From a virus, in the IMG/VR virus record IMGVR_UViG_3300007640_000108, positions 1 to 35,224 of that record: a stretch of DNA of 35,224 nucleotides; one strand, written 5' to 3'. Under the pieces are notes generated by a model. The model was not told the origin of the DNA. It saw only the letters and a list, made by a program, of their open reading frames with translations, and ran no database searches. The position numbers and the translations under genes are program-made. Below, one piece after another: positions 8,822 to 17,125 of the stretch; the first letter of the stretch is position 1, and every line of letters begins with the position of its first letter.

Positions 8822-10570
8822 ATGGCATTTTCACCATCAGAGTCTCCAGCAGTCACAGTCAGAGAAGTTGATCTATCAGGTATTGTGCCTGCTGTTACTT
8901 CATCTACTGGTGCAATTGTTGGGGATTTTAACTGGGGACCAACCAATCAACCGACGCTTGTGGGAACTGAAGCAGAATTGGTTAGTAGATTTGGTTCTCC
9001 ATCACTTGTAGTTGACAGTGACAACACAGATTTCTTGTCAGCTACAGCATTCTTAAAATATTCTGGATCATTGTATGTTACTAGAGGATTAGATGCTACA
9101 GCTAAAAACGCTGTCGACTCTGATACTCCATCTGCAGTACCAGTTGTTGAAAATTTAGCTGACTGGGACACTAAGAAATCTAGTTTTGTCAATGACATCA
9201 ATAGAATTATTGCAAAGTATCCAGGCAAGGCCGGTAACTCTTTAGCAGTTTCTATTTGTCCTTGGTCTACTAGTGATACAGCGTTTTCGGCTTGGACTTA
9301 TGCTCCTCAGTTTGATGCTGCTCCGTCTACATCTTCATATGTAGAAACCCGAAGCGAAGATGGTGCGACTGCACACGATGAAATTCATGTTGCAATCATC
9401 GATGAAGGTGGTAAGTTTAGTGGACAACCAGGCACTGTCTTGGAAACATGGCCGTTTTTATCACTCGCTACTGACGCTAAGACTCCTGATGGATCTAGTA
9501 ATTTTGTATTAGATGTGTTGAACAACAAATCTGCATATGTTTGGGCTTCAGCAATTGATGCAGGAAGACCTACGAATGTATCAGCTGCAAATTTTGCCTC
9601 AGATACTGTAACCGACAACACTGTTAGAACACAATCATTCAACGGAGGTAATCAAACTTCTGGTGCTTTAAGTGAAGATGAATATTTGACAGGATTTGAT
9701 CAGTATGAAGATGTCGATACTATTCAAGTAGATTTTCTTATCGCTCCAAGTATGGGGTCCAGAGTATCTCAGAAAAATGTTATAGTAGATTTAGAATCTA
9801 CAGCTAGGGGTCTTAGAAAAGACTGTGTAGTCGTTTCTTCGCCCGCTAGGGTTGATGTTGTAGGTATTCCCGATACAACTACATTAACTGATGGTTTGAA
9901 AGCTTTCTCTGAAACTTTACCTTCATCATCATACTTGATATTAGACAACAACTTTATTAAAGTTTACGATAAGTATTCTGATGAATATGTTTTTATTCCT
10001 GCAGCAAGTTCAACGGCTGGATTGATGGCAGCTTCTGATACTTCAGCAGCGGCTTGGTTTTCTCCCGCTGGACAACGAAGAGGTCAGTACTTTGGAGTTT
10101 CATCTTTGGCATGGAACGCTACTAAATCGCAACGTGACACATTGTATAAAGTAGGTATTAATCCTGTAGTTAATTTGCCTGGCCAAGGAGTATTGCTCTA
10201 CGGTGATAAGACTAAACTAGCACGTCCTTCCGCATTTGATCGCATTAACGTCCGAAGACTATTCTTAGTTATGGAACGTGCTATTAAATCGGCGGCTCAA
10301 AACGTAATGTTTGAATTCAATGATGAATTTACTAGAGCCGAATTCGTTAACATCGTCGAACCTTTCTTGAGAGAGATTAAGGGTAGACGCGGTATCACTG
10401 ACTTCAAAGTTATTTGTGACGAAACAAATAACACCAGTCAAGTGATTGACACTAACCAATTTGTCGCTGACATCTATGTTAAACCAGCACGTTCTATTAA
10501 CTACGTAACATTAAGTTTTGTAGCGGTTCGTACAGGTGTTGACTTTGATGAAGTGGTAGGTTTGGCTTAA
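8822..10570 (+). CDS. 18: Tail sheath protein gp18
   Basis: The contractile sheath subunit, 582 aa (T4: 659). The N terminus SPAVTVREVDLSGIVPAV is the usual sheath arm. The C-terminal third carries the conserved sheath core: RINVRRLFLVMERAIKSA, then GRRGITDFKVICDETNN, then ending VAVRTGVDFDEVVG. The N- and C-terminal arms interlock neighbouring subunits. The central part (about residues 100-350) is the variable surface-exposed region. It is followed 22 bases later by the tube gene, as in all T4-like phages, and has its own late promoter. Confidence 0.96.
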   Translation: MAFSPSESPAVTVREVDLSGIVPAVTSSTGAIVGDFNWGPTNQPTLVGTEAELVSRFGSPSLVVDSDNTDFLSATAFLKYSGSLYVTRGLDATAKNAVDSDTPSAVPVVENLADWDTKKSSFVNDINRIIAKYPGKAGNSLAVSICPWSTSDTAFSAWTYAPQFDAAPSTSSYVETRSEDGATAHDEIHVAIIDEGGKFSGQPGTVLETWPFLSLATDAKTPDGSSNFVLDVLNNKSAYVWASAIDAGRPTNVSAANFASDTVTDNTVRTQSFNGGNQTSGALSEDEYLTGFDQYEDVDTIQVDFLIAPSMGSRVSQKNVIVDLESTARGLRKDCVVVSSPARVDVVGIPDTTTLTDGLKAFSETLPSSSYLILDNNFIKVYDKYSDEYVFIPAASSTAGLMAASDTSAAAWFSPAGQRRGQYFGVSSLAWNATKSQRDTLYKVGINPVVNLPGQGVLLYGDKTKLARPSAFDRINVRRLFLVMERAIKSAAQNVMFEFNDEFTRAEFVNIVEPFLREIKGRRGITDFKVICDETNNTSQVIDTNQFVADIYVKPARSINYVTLSFVAVRTGVDFDEVVGLA

Positions 10571-10592
10571 AGCGCACAAGGAGAAATAAACA

Positions 10593-11120
10593 ATGGCAAT
10601 TTTAGGAGTCGATGACTTTAAATCAAAACTGCGAGGTGGTGGTGCGCGACCGAATTTATTCAAAGCGACCATTAACTTTCCTACCTATGCTGGTGGTAAT
10701 GTGGAATTAACATCATTCATGTGTAGAGCCGCGCAGTTGCCTCAATCAACGGTTGAGGCACTATCAGTACCATTCAGAGGAAGAATTCTGAACGTTGCTG
10801 GAGACAGAACTTTTGAACCTTGGACAGTGACCATTCTTAATGACACTGGGTTCGAAGTACGTGACGCTATGGAAAGATGGATGAATGGCATTAACGGTCA
10901 TTCTGCCAACACTGGTATCACAAATCCTGTTGACTATCAAACAGATCTTATTATCGATCAGTTAGATCGTGATGAGTCTGTTATTAAGCGATACAACATC
11001 CGTGGTGCATTTCCAACCAGTGTAGGGGAAATTGCACTGTCCTATGACACTGGCGGTGAAGTTGAAACCTTTGATGTGTCTTTCACATATCAGTATTGGG
11101 AGTCAAATACCACCAGTTAG
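10593..11120 (+). CDS. 19: Tail tube protein gp19
   Basis: A 175-aa tail tube subunit (T4: 163 aa). Typical gp19 features are the N-terminal F.SKLRGGGARPNLFKA, the AAQLPQ.T....VPFRGR..... GDRTFEPWTVTIL core (about 45-90), the DAMERWMNG helix, and a C-terminal VETFDVSFTYQYWE strand. An AAGGAG ribosome site lies ten bases before the ATG, fitting very high expression. It directly follows the sheath gene. Confidence 0.96.
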   Translation: MAILGVDDFKSKLRGGGARPNLFKATINFPTYAGGNVELTSFMCRAAQLPQSTVEALSVPFRGRILNVAGDRTFEPWTVTILNDTGFEVRDAMERWMNGINGHSANTGITNPVDYQTDLIIDQLDRDESVIKRYNIRGAFPTSVGEIALSYDTGGEVETFDVSFTYQYWESNTTS

Positions 11121-11130
11121 TAGTGGTCTA

Positions 11131-11163
11131 AATAACAGGGTGTCTAAGGGCACCCTTGTTATT
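11131..11163 (+). terminator. Bulged hairpin between gp19 and gp20, possible weak terminator or processing site
   Basis: AATAACAGGGTG (11131-11142) pairs with CACCCTTGTTATT (11151-11163) apart from one bulged base, giving ~12 pairs around an eight-base loop. The 3' arm runs into TTATTATTATT rather than a continuous T-run. The gp20 ribosome site (AGGA at 11170) begins just after the hairpin. It could attenuate gp20 transcription relative to the abundant tube protein, or be an RNase cleavage site. A 7/8 late-box match (TCTAAATA, 11127-11134) overlaps its 5' arm. Confidence 0.5.
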
Positions 11164-11179
11164 ATTATTAGGAAAATGT

Positions 11180-12907
11180 ATGGCAGACAACGATAACACA
11201 TTATTCAAATTATTTGGATTTGAATTAAAAAGGAATACCAAAAAAACGGAAAGCAAAATGCTTCCGTCTATTGTTCCTCCTACGGATAACGACGCCGCTG
11301 GATACGTTAGTACTGGCGCTGGAGCATATGGCCAATATATTAATTTAGATGGTGATCAATCTAAAGATAATGCGCAGCTCATAATGAGATACCGTGGTGT
11401 TTCTATGAACCCTGAAGTTGATATGGCAATTGATGAAATTGTCAACGAAACTATTGTGTCATCAGAATTAACGTCTTCCGTCGATCTTAAAGTAGATGAA
11501 ATCGATGCGCCTAAAAAAATTAAAGATCAGATATTAGAAGAGTTTGAAAATGTAGTTAGTCTTCTTAAATTTAATGATATTGGCCATGATATTTTTAAAT
11601 CATGGTACGTCGATGGTCGCATAGTTCATCATTTGTTAGTAAACGAATCTAATGTCAAAGCCGGTATACAGGAAATCCGTCATATCGATGCTGCTAAAAT
11701 TAGAAAAGTTCGCGAAGTTAAATATAAAAAAGATCCAAAAACAGGTGTTAAAATTGTAGATACCGTAGAAGAATATTATATTTACGAAGAGAAACCTGGC
11801 AGTAATACAGTCCAAGGTGTTAAAATTTCAACAGATGCGATTAGTTATGTGACATCGGGTTTGTTAGACGAGTCAAAGAAAAAAGTTGTTTCACATTTAC
11901 ACAAAGCTTTAAAACCTATCAATCAGTTGCGTATGATGGAAGATTCTTTAGTCATCTATCGTCTTGCTCGGGCTCCAGAACGCCGAATTTTTTATATTGA
12001 TGTCGGTAATTTACCGCGAGGTAAGGCGGATCAGTATATGAAAGATATCATGACTAAGTACCGTAACAAATTAGTTTATGATGCCAATACTGGTCAACTT
12101 AAAGATGATCGTAAACACATGTCTATGCTTGAAGACTTTTGGTTACCAAGAAGAGAGAATGGCCGAGGCACAGAAATTAGCACTTTGCCGGGCGGAGAAA
12201 ATTTAGGTCAAATTGAAGACATTATATATTTTCAAAAAAGATTGTATCGAAGTTTGAATGTACCAGTCAACAGATTGGAACAAGAAAACCAGTTTAGTTT
12301 GGGCAGATCCTCAGAAATTACTCGCGACGAAGTTAAATTTCAAAAGTTTATTGATCGTCTTCGTAGAAGATTTGGCACCATGTTTTTGGGCATTCTTAAA
12401 AAACAGTTAATACTTAAAGGTATTATTACTGCACAAGACTGGGAAGAATGGAAAGATAATATATATGTTGATTACATCAAAGATAACCATTTTGCAGAAT
12501 TAAAAGACGCTGAAATTTTACAGAATCGCATTGGATTAATGAACGAAATTACTCAGTATGTTGGCGAATATTACAGCAAAGAATGGGTTCAAAAGAATGT
12601 CATGATGTTAGACGATGAAGAAATTGTTCAGATGAAAAAACAGATCGAAAAAGAAATGGCCGAAGGAGAAATACCTGATCCTGAAGAAGAAGAAGAAAAA
12701 GAAAAAGAAAAAATTGCAATGGCAAATCGACCTCCGGCACCTACCCCTGTAACAGTTGTAGAACCTAAATCTGAAATTGAAAGACAAAAAGAAGCTGAAA
12801 AGAAAAAAAACGATAAAGAGAAAAAAGAAACCTACATTCCTACTAATAGTGACGAATTGACAGAAGAATTGACTAGGTATATGGCGCGACTTAATGAACA
12901 AGGTTGA
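11180..12907 (+). CDS. 20: Portal vertex protein gp20
   Basis: The dodecameric portal through which DNA enters and leaves the head and which nucleates prohead assembly. Recognisable blocks are GAYGQYINLDG near the N terminus, IFYIDVGNLPRGKADQYM (about residue 270), LPGGENLGQIEDI (about 336) and FSLGRSSEITRDE. From about residue 493 there is a strongly charged Glu/Lys-rich tail with a Pro-rich spacer (NRPPAPTPV), absent in T4 but common in marine relatives. The start at 11180 is chosen over an in-frame TTG 24 bases earlier because AGGA lies six bases upstream. The 575-aa product compares with 524 in T4. It overlaps the collagen-like gene by 14 bases. Confidence 0.96.
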   Translation: MADNDNTLFKLFGFELKRNTKKTESKMLPSIVPPTDNDAAGYVSTGAGAYGQYINLDGDQSKDNAQLIMRYRGVSMNPEVDMAIDEIVNETIVSSELTSSVDLKVDEIDAPKKIKDQILEEFENVVSLLKFNDIGHDIFKSWYVDGRIVHHLLVNESNVKAGIQEIRHIDAAKIRKVREVKYKKDPKTGVKIVDTVEEYYIYEEKPGSNTVQGVKISTDAISYVTSGLLDESKKKVVSHLHKALKPINQLRMMEDSLVIYRLARAPERRIFYIDVGNLPRGKADQYMKDIMTKYRNKLVYDANTGQLKDDRKHMSMLEDFWLPRRENGRGTEISTLPGGENLGQIEDIIYFQKRLYRSLNVPVNRLEQENQFSLGRSSEITRDEVKFQKFIDRLRRRFGTMFLGILKKQLILKGIITAQDWEEWKDNIYVDYIKDNHFAELKDAEILQNRIGLMNEITQYVGEYYSKEWVQKNVMMLDDEEIVQMKKQIEKEMAEGEIPDPEEEEEKEKEKIAMANRPPAPTPVTVVEPKSEIERQKEAEKKKNDKEKKETYIPTNSDELTEELTRYMARLNEQG

Positions 12908-13997
12908 TACTATTTCTACTGCGTTTGCAGTTGTACATACGCAGAAAGAAATAGAAAAATTAGAATCTAAAATCTTTAATGTACTTGAAGAAGTTCAACT
13001 CATAGAGGGCCCGGCCGGACGTGTTGGGAAACAGGGCCCAAAAGGAGACAAAGGTGTCAAAGGTGATAAAGGGGATAAAGGAGAACGTGGCGAACGTGGT
13101 GCCGATGGCAATGATGGAGCACCAGGACCTGTTGGCGAGAAAGGAGATACTGGCGGCCGCGGCGAACAAGGCGAACAAGGACTTCAAGGTATTGCTGGAA
13201 TTGCTGGCAAGGATGGAGAACGAGGAGAACGTGGCGAGCAAGGACCACAAGGATTAAAAGGCGATAAAGGTGATAAGGGAGATAGAGGACTCCAAGGAAA
13301 TGTGGGGGCGACTGGTAAAACAGGCAAGCAAGGTAAAACAGGTGCTGTTGGAGCCAAAGGAGACGTGGGCCCACAAGGCCCTAAGGGTGTCAAAGGAGAC
13401 AAGGGAGATACTGGACTTCGTGGCGAAAAGGGCGAACGGGGAGATCGTGGCGAACAAGGACCACAAGGAATACAAGGTGAGGCAGGACCTGACTACAAAG
13501 AACGATTTGAAGAAGCCTTAGAAGCATTCAATAAGCAGTTAACAGAAAACAAAAACACTGTTACTGCCAATCTTGAAAAACAAATTCAACAGATTAATCG
13601 TTCTCTCAGTACACTTGGTGGCGGTGGTTCATATAAGATCGTAGATAACGCAGACGTAGACAAGTCTGCAATCAAAAGTCTAGTAGACGATGCGGTTCTT
13701 ATATACGATCCAACCAAAAAGAAATTCGTTGCTCAGTCTTTTCTGAGTATTCTTGATAGACTAAAGGCAGATTTAGAAGTGCAATACGATAAACTGGTAG
13801 ATGAAGATCCTGATAATGGATTTACTTATGTGGGTGAAGCGGTGCCTGGCACTACAAAGAGTCAGTCTATTTGGAGAATTAAAAGAATATATGAGTTTGG
13901 TGCAGACGGTGACCTAGACATTCTCTGGGCAAACGGTACAGCAGACTTTGATAAAACTTGGAATGATCGTGCAACATATACTTATTCTGCGGATTAA
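12894..13997 (+). CDS. Collagen-like virion protein
   Basis: A 367-aa protein. Residues 1-38 form a short helical/coiled-coil leader. Residues 39-200 are 54 uninterrupted Gly-X-Y triplets rich in GDK, GER, GPQ and GEQ; the K-G-D/E pairing across triplets stabilises collagen triple helices in the absence of hydroxyproline. Residues ~201-240 are a coiled coil (YKERFEEALEAFNKQL...) that would trimerise the chain. The C-terminal ~125 residues include LIYDPTKKKF and end in a compact domain (YEFGADGDLDILWANGTADF), perhaps a tip or attachment head. It is presumably a trimeric fibre on the virion, since it starts inside gp20 in the late region. There are no Cys residues and no signal peptide. The receptor or site on the particle is unknown. 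Confidence 0.8.
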   Translation: MNKVDTISTAFAVVHTQKEIEKLESKIFNVLEEVQLIEGPAGRVGKQGPKGDKGVKGDKGDKGERGERGADGNDGAPGPVGEKGDTGGRGEQGEQGLQGIAGIAGKDGERGERGEQGPQGLKGDKGDKGDRGLQGNVGATGKTGKQGKTGAVGAKGDVGPQGPKGVKGDKGDTGLRGEKGERGDRGEQGPQGIQGEAGPDYKERFEEALEAFNKQLTENKNTVTANLEKQIQQINRSLSTLGGGGSYKIVDNADVDKSAIKSLVDDAVLIYDPTKKKFVAQSFLSILDRLKADLEVQYDKLVDEDPDNGFTYVGEAVPGTTKSQSIWRIKRIYEFGADGDLDILWANGTADFDKTWNDRATYTYSAD

Positions 13998-14001
13998 TTC
14001 T

Positions 14002-14009
14002 TATAAATA
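14002..14009 (+). promoter_or_regulatory. T4-type late promoter before the 903-aa virion gene
   Basis: An exact TATAAATA just after the collagen-like gene stop, 57 bases before the ATG at 14066. A purine-rich ribosome site (CGGAG, about 14052) lies near that start. Confidence 0.8.
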
Positions 14010-14065
14010 AACATAACCATTTGTCATGTTAAATTGAATATATTAAAAAAACGGAGAATATTTAA

Positions 14066-16777
14066 ATGGCAAAAATAACAAGCGCAGGAAGGTTGTATCG
14101 TACAGAAGTAAATATCGATACCACCAACCGAGATATTGGTTTAACCAAAACAACGACGGGTAATACTTTGTCTGACGATGGTGTATCGTTACAGGCACTT
14201 TACTCTTACCTTAAGAACGTTTGGCGTTTAACAGATTTTACATCTACAATCGCAAGCAGCTCAGGAACAACAGTTACCTTTGACGATGTTTCTATTGATG
14301 TAGATGCTTCGGGATTGGTCACAGGTACAAAATATCAAATTAAAGTTGCTGGAGATGCTAACTGGACAGATATTGGTTCTCCAGACTCAACGGTAGGCAC
14401 TGTGTTCACCTACAACGGTGCTGCAATCACAGGCACCACAGGTGAAGCGTCTACTAGAGGTAACTCATTAAACATATTGCCTGGCATGAAAGTTTCAATC
14501 TCTGCTGGTTCTGGTACCCTTGCTGGAGGTTTCGCAACGGTTGTATCGGTCGCGGCAGATGGTAGCAGCATGACACTCGACCAAACACCAAGTCCTGTTA
14601 TGGATAACACCACAGAACTTCTGGTTGTCAATCACCTGATCGAATACCCCTTTCCACTTGTTGCAATTACTCCTGAACAGTTTGAATTTGGTTTTGACTG
14701 GACAATGGAAACGAACACCGACAGAAAATTGTTGAGAGATGCTGGTTGGCAAGAACTGTCAGTCGGTGAAGTTGATGGTCCAAAGTATGTTGGTATTGTT
14801 TCTCTGGGTACAATCGATACAGTAACTATCGGAGCTGGGGTTGATTCGACCGCAGATACAACATTAGCGGTAGACACTATTACTGGCATTACAGTTGGTA
14901 TGGAAGTACGAGTACTATCCGGAACCGGCACAATTCCTGCAAACACTAAAGTAGTAAGCATTGACGGCGCGAACCAAATTACCTTGAGTGCCGCACACGG
15001 CGGCAACTTTGACGGTGCTGAAGTGTTACTCATGGGTGATCGTGTTTACTACGCATTCTACGACACTTCTACTGAAACTTGGACATCTCCTGTGGATTTT
15101 GATTTCCTTGGACCAGTCAACGAAGCGATTCAAATTGACAATGCAGTTGACGATGCTGGTGATTTTACTAATCAAGTTCTTTCTCTTTTCATTAGAACAG
15201 AAGGAAAGACTTACGGTAAATCTTCCACTCCAGACATTGGTATTCCAGATGCTGGTGGTACTGGTACTGGTAACATTAACTTCCAAGTATATCGTTTCCC
15301 ATTGAGTGAAGCGACTGACCTTGATTATTTGGCTGCAGATGGTGTTACTCCTACAGTTACAGACGTACAGATTGAAGCTGCCAATGGTGCTGGTCAAAAG
15401 TATGATGCAGTTACTGTTGATACGACAATTACTGGTGTAAACAGCGGAACAACTTTGAATGTTGCCGACACCACAGGTATTGTTGTGGGTTCATATGTAT
15501 ACAGTGAACAAATTGGAGGTAATGAAATTTTTGCTGGTGGTACAAGAGTAGACTCTGTAGATGACGCGACGACAATCACATTAAATAAAGCAATCCAAGT
15601 AACAACTGCTGGCGCTGAAGACGTTAAGTTTATTAACGGACCTCACATCATATTCCATAACTTGGATCAAGTATCAGGACAGTACTTTACTACTGACTTG
15701 AATAATGCAAACTCATCATTCGGTGTTACAATTAATGCACGAGATGGTTCTTCTGCAAATGGTCAATTGACTCTGAAAGAATTATACTCTTGGGTACAAT
15801 ATCAATTACGTCAGAGTGGTTCTATTGATTTTGATTCAGATATTGAAGCTGGTAACACTGGAACCCAGAATGGTAAGACTTCTGATGCCATGTTGAAGTT
15901 TGTTGGTGCTGTTCTTGAATCAGTAAACCTTCTAACGCCAAATTCTGCGCAATGGGGTGTCGGTAACTTAGATAGAGCAACAGTCACAGATGGTACTGGT
16001 GTACTATTCTACAACTGGCCAAGTGGTGTAATTGGTAATGTTAAACTCCGTGACAATGATGGCGACCTTGAAGCGTTTCCGAAAATTGCAACTGGATTCA
16101 TTTCCTTTGGTGATCTTGCAACAAGTAACTTACTGGCAGATGCAGCTGCATCCTTCACCATGTTCTTTACTTACACTCAACAACACGAAGAAGCGGCTTC
16201 AACAGGGTTGACTTATGCGGGTAACGCAGCGGGTGTTGGTACTATTACTCGTGATGCAGGAAACTTCACATACGACATCGACACTGATTCATATATGAAG
16301 TTTACCGGATTCACTAATGCTGGACTAGACGGCGTATTTAAAGTAACTAGCGGTGTTTCTGCTGGTGGTGGTGATGTGATAAGTGTATCATATATTGACG
16401 ATTTGTCTAATCAGGGTGGTTATGCAACAAGTCAGACAGCAACTGGATTCTTACGGTTCAACCCTGTCGATTCGCCTGATGCGGTCATTGTTTTGGATTC
16501 TACGAACAATGAAATTCAAGGAACTCTTGCGAGTGGAGTTGGTACTCCGGCTTTGAACGCTGATAGTAAGTATGAGTGGTCGTTTGCATACACTGCTAAT
16601 ACCCAACCCAACCAAGGTGCAGAAGAAGACAGAATTACTGAAACTGAGGTACCTGTCACAATTCGTGCGGTAGGAACGGATAAAGCACAATGGATATCAT
16701 CAAACTTTACAATTGCTGATGCGTCTGGTCAAGACTTCTCGGTCATTGCCCCGCTCGAAAGAAACTACGCGCCTTAA
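14066..16777 (+). CDS. Large multidomain virion structural protein
   Basis: A 903-aa protein of a type I associate with marine myovirus virions; its role is unknown. The N-terminal ~60 residues and the block ITPEQFEFGFDWTMETNTDR...LLRDAGWQE (about 201-230), then VYYAFYDTSTETWTSPVDF and RTEGKTYGKSSTPDIG (to ~392), appear to be the core. Set within it are three diverged copies of a small beta module with pattern GTT(L/V)..D.(T)GI..G..V...SG.G.....T.V.S(I/V)D....ITL: about 66-185, 258-320 and 453-522. The first copy is itself interrupted at ~81-131 by a different module (TGTKYQIKVAGDANWTDIG...VGTVFTYNG) common in marine viral proteins. The second half is Gly/Ser/Thr-rich beta structure. It is preceded by a late promoter and followed by a terminator. 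Confidence 0.75.
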   Translation: MAKITSAGRLYRTEVNIDTTNRDIGLTKTTTGNTLSDDGVSLQALYSYLKNVWRLTDFTSTIASSSGTTVTFDDVSIDVDASGLVTGTKYQIKVAGDANWTDIGSPDSTVGTVFTYNGAAITGTTGEASTRGNSLNILPGMKVSISAGSGTLAGGFATVVSVAADGSSMTLDQTPSPVMDNTTELLVVNHLIEYPFPLVAITPEQFEFGFDWTMETNTDRKLLRDAGWQELSVGEVDGPKYVGIVSLGTIDTVTIGAGVDSTADTTLAVDTITGITVGMEVRVLSGTGTIPANTKVVSIDGANQITLSAAHGGNFDGAEVLLMGDRVYYAFYDTSTETWTSPVDFDFLGPVNEAIQIDNAVDDAGDFTNQVLSLFIRTEGKTYGKSSTPDIGIPDAGGTGTGNINFQVYRFPLSEATDLDYLAADGVTPTVTDVQIEAANGAGQKYDAVTVDTTITGVNSGTTLNVADTTGIVVGSYVYSEQIGGNEIFAGGTRVDSVDDATTITLNKAIQVTTAGAEDVKFINGPHIIFHNLDQVSGQYFTTDLNNANSSFGVTINARDGSSANGQLTLKELYSWVQYQLRQSGSIDFDSDIEAGNTGTQNGKTSDAMLKFVGAVLESVNLLTPNSAQWGVGNLDRATVTDGTGVLFYNWPSGVIGNVKLRDNDGDLEAFPKIATGFISFGDLATSNLLADAAASFTMFFTYTQQHEEAASTGLTYAGNAAGVGTITRDAGNFTYDIDTDSYMKFTGFTNAGLDGVFKVTSGVSAGGGDVISVSYIDDLSNQGGYATSQTATGFLRFNPVDSPDAVIVLDSTNNEIQGTLASGVGTPALNADSKYEWSFAYTANTQPNQGAEEDRITETEVPVTIRAVGTDKAQWISSNFTIADASGQDFSVIAPLERNYAP

Positions 16778-16792
16778 TAAATAAACGTGAAC

Positions 16793-16819
16793 GGGGGGAG
16801 TTTCTCCCCCCACTTTTTT
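16793..16819 (+). terminator. Intrinsic terminator after the 903-aa virion gene
   Basis: GGGGGGAG (16793-16800), loop TTT, CTCCCCCC (16804-16811), then AC and six T residues. An eight-pair G/C stem with a T-run 16 bases after the stop codon is a standard rho-independent terminator. The next gene's ribosome site (AAAGGA) follows closely, so read-through or a separate promoter must supply the genes downstream. Confidence 0.88.
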
Positions 16820-16834
16820 ACTAAAGGATAAATT

Positions 16835-17125
16835 ATGAGAATATCAATTTCTAATGCTGCTGAGATTTTGTCTTTAACCGAAGACGAGCTTCTAATGAAA
16901 TCACAATCCTGTGATAATCTAACAGCACACTACGTTACTCCTACCGATATGATATACAATGATGACGGTACTGTCCAGTTTGTGGACGGCAACCCCGATT
17001 CTTCGTGGGAATTTGAAATCGAAGAAGTTCTTGCTTACAAAAAAGAAATGGAAGAGAAACGTCAAGCAGAAGGTGCAGAGAAACTGTCACAAGCAGTTAA
17101 GACTGCATTGGATTTAGAGGACTAA
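16835..17125 (+). CDS. Small protein of unknown function, possible excisionase/MerR-like HTH
   Basis: A 96-aa protein with AAAGGA upstream of its ATG, ending flush against the next ATG. No family is recognised with confidence. The N terminus (SNAAEILSLTEDELLMKSQ) and a later WEFEIEEVLAYKKEMEE resemble the first helix pair and the closing strand-helix of small excisionase/MerR-type winged helix-turn-helix domains, with an acidic middle (residues ~37-55). The C terminus is a charged helix. A DNA-binding protein would be unusual among virion genes. Equally plausible is a small assembly chaperone for the adjacent fibre-like proteins. Confidence 0.6.
   Translation: MRISISNAAEILSLTEDELLMKSQSCDNLTAHYVTPTDMIYNDDGTVQFVDGNPDSSWEFEIEEVLAYKKEMEEKRQAEGAEKLSQAVKTALDLED

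Noticed and set aside
13057-13475. Long minus-strand open frames under the collagen-like gene
   Set aside because: They are by-products of the Gly-X-Y codon periodicity and have proline/leucine-rich nonsense products with no ribosome sites.
13008-13493. CRISPR-like or tandem DNA repeat
   Set aside because: The short repeats are 9-bp coding periodicity of collagen triplets, without constant repeats and unique spacers.
16776-16783. AATAAATA as a late promoter for the 96-aa ORF
   Set aside because: It is a 7/8 match, and its transcript would run straight into the intrinsic terminator at 16793-16819.
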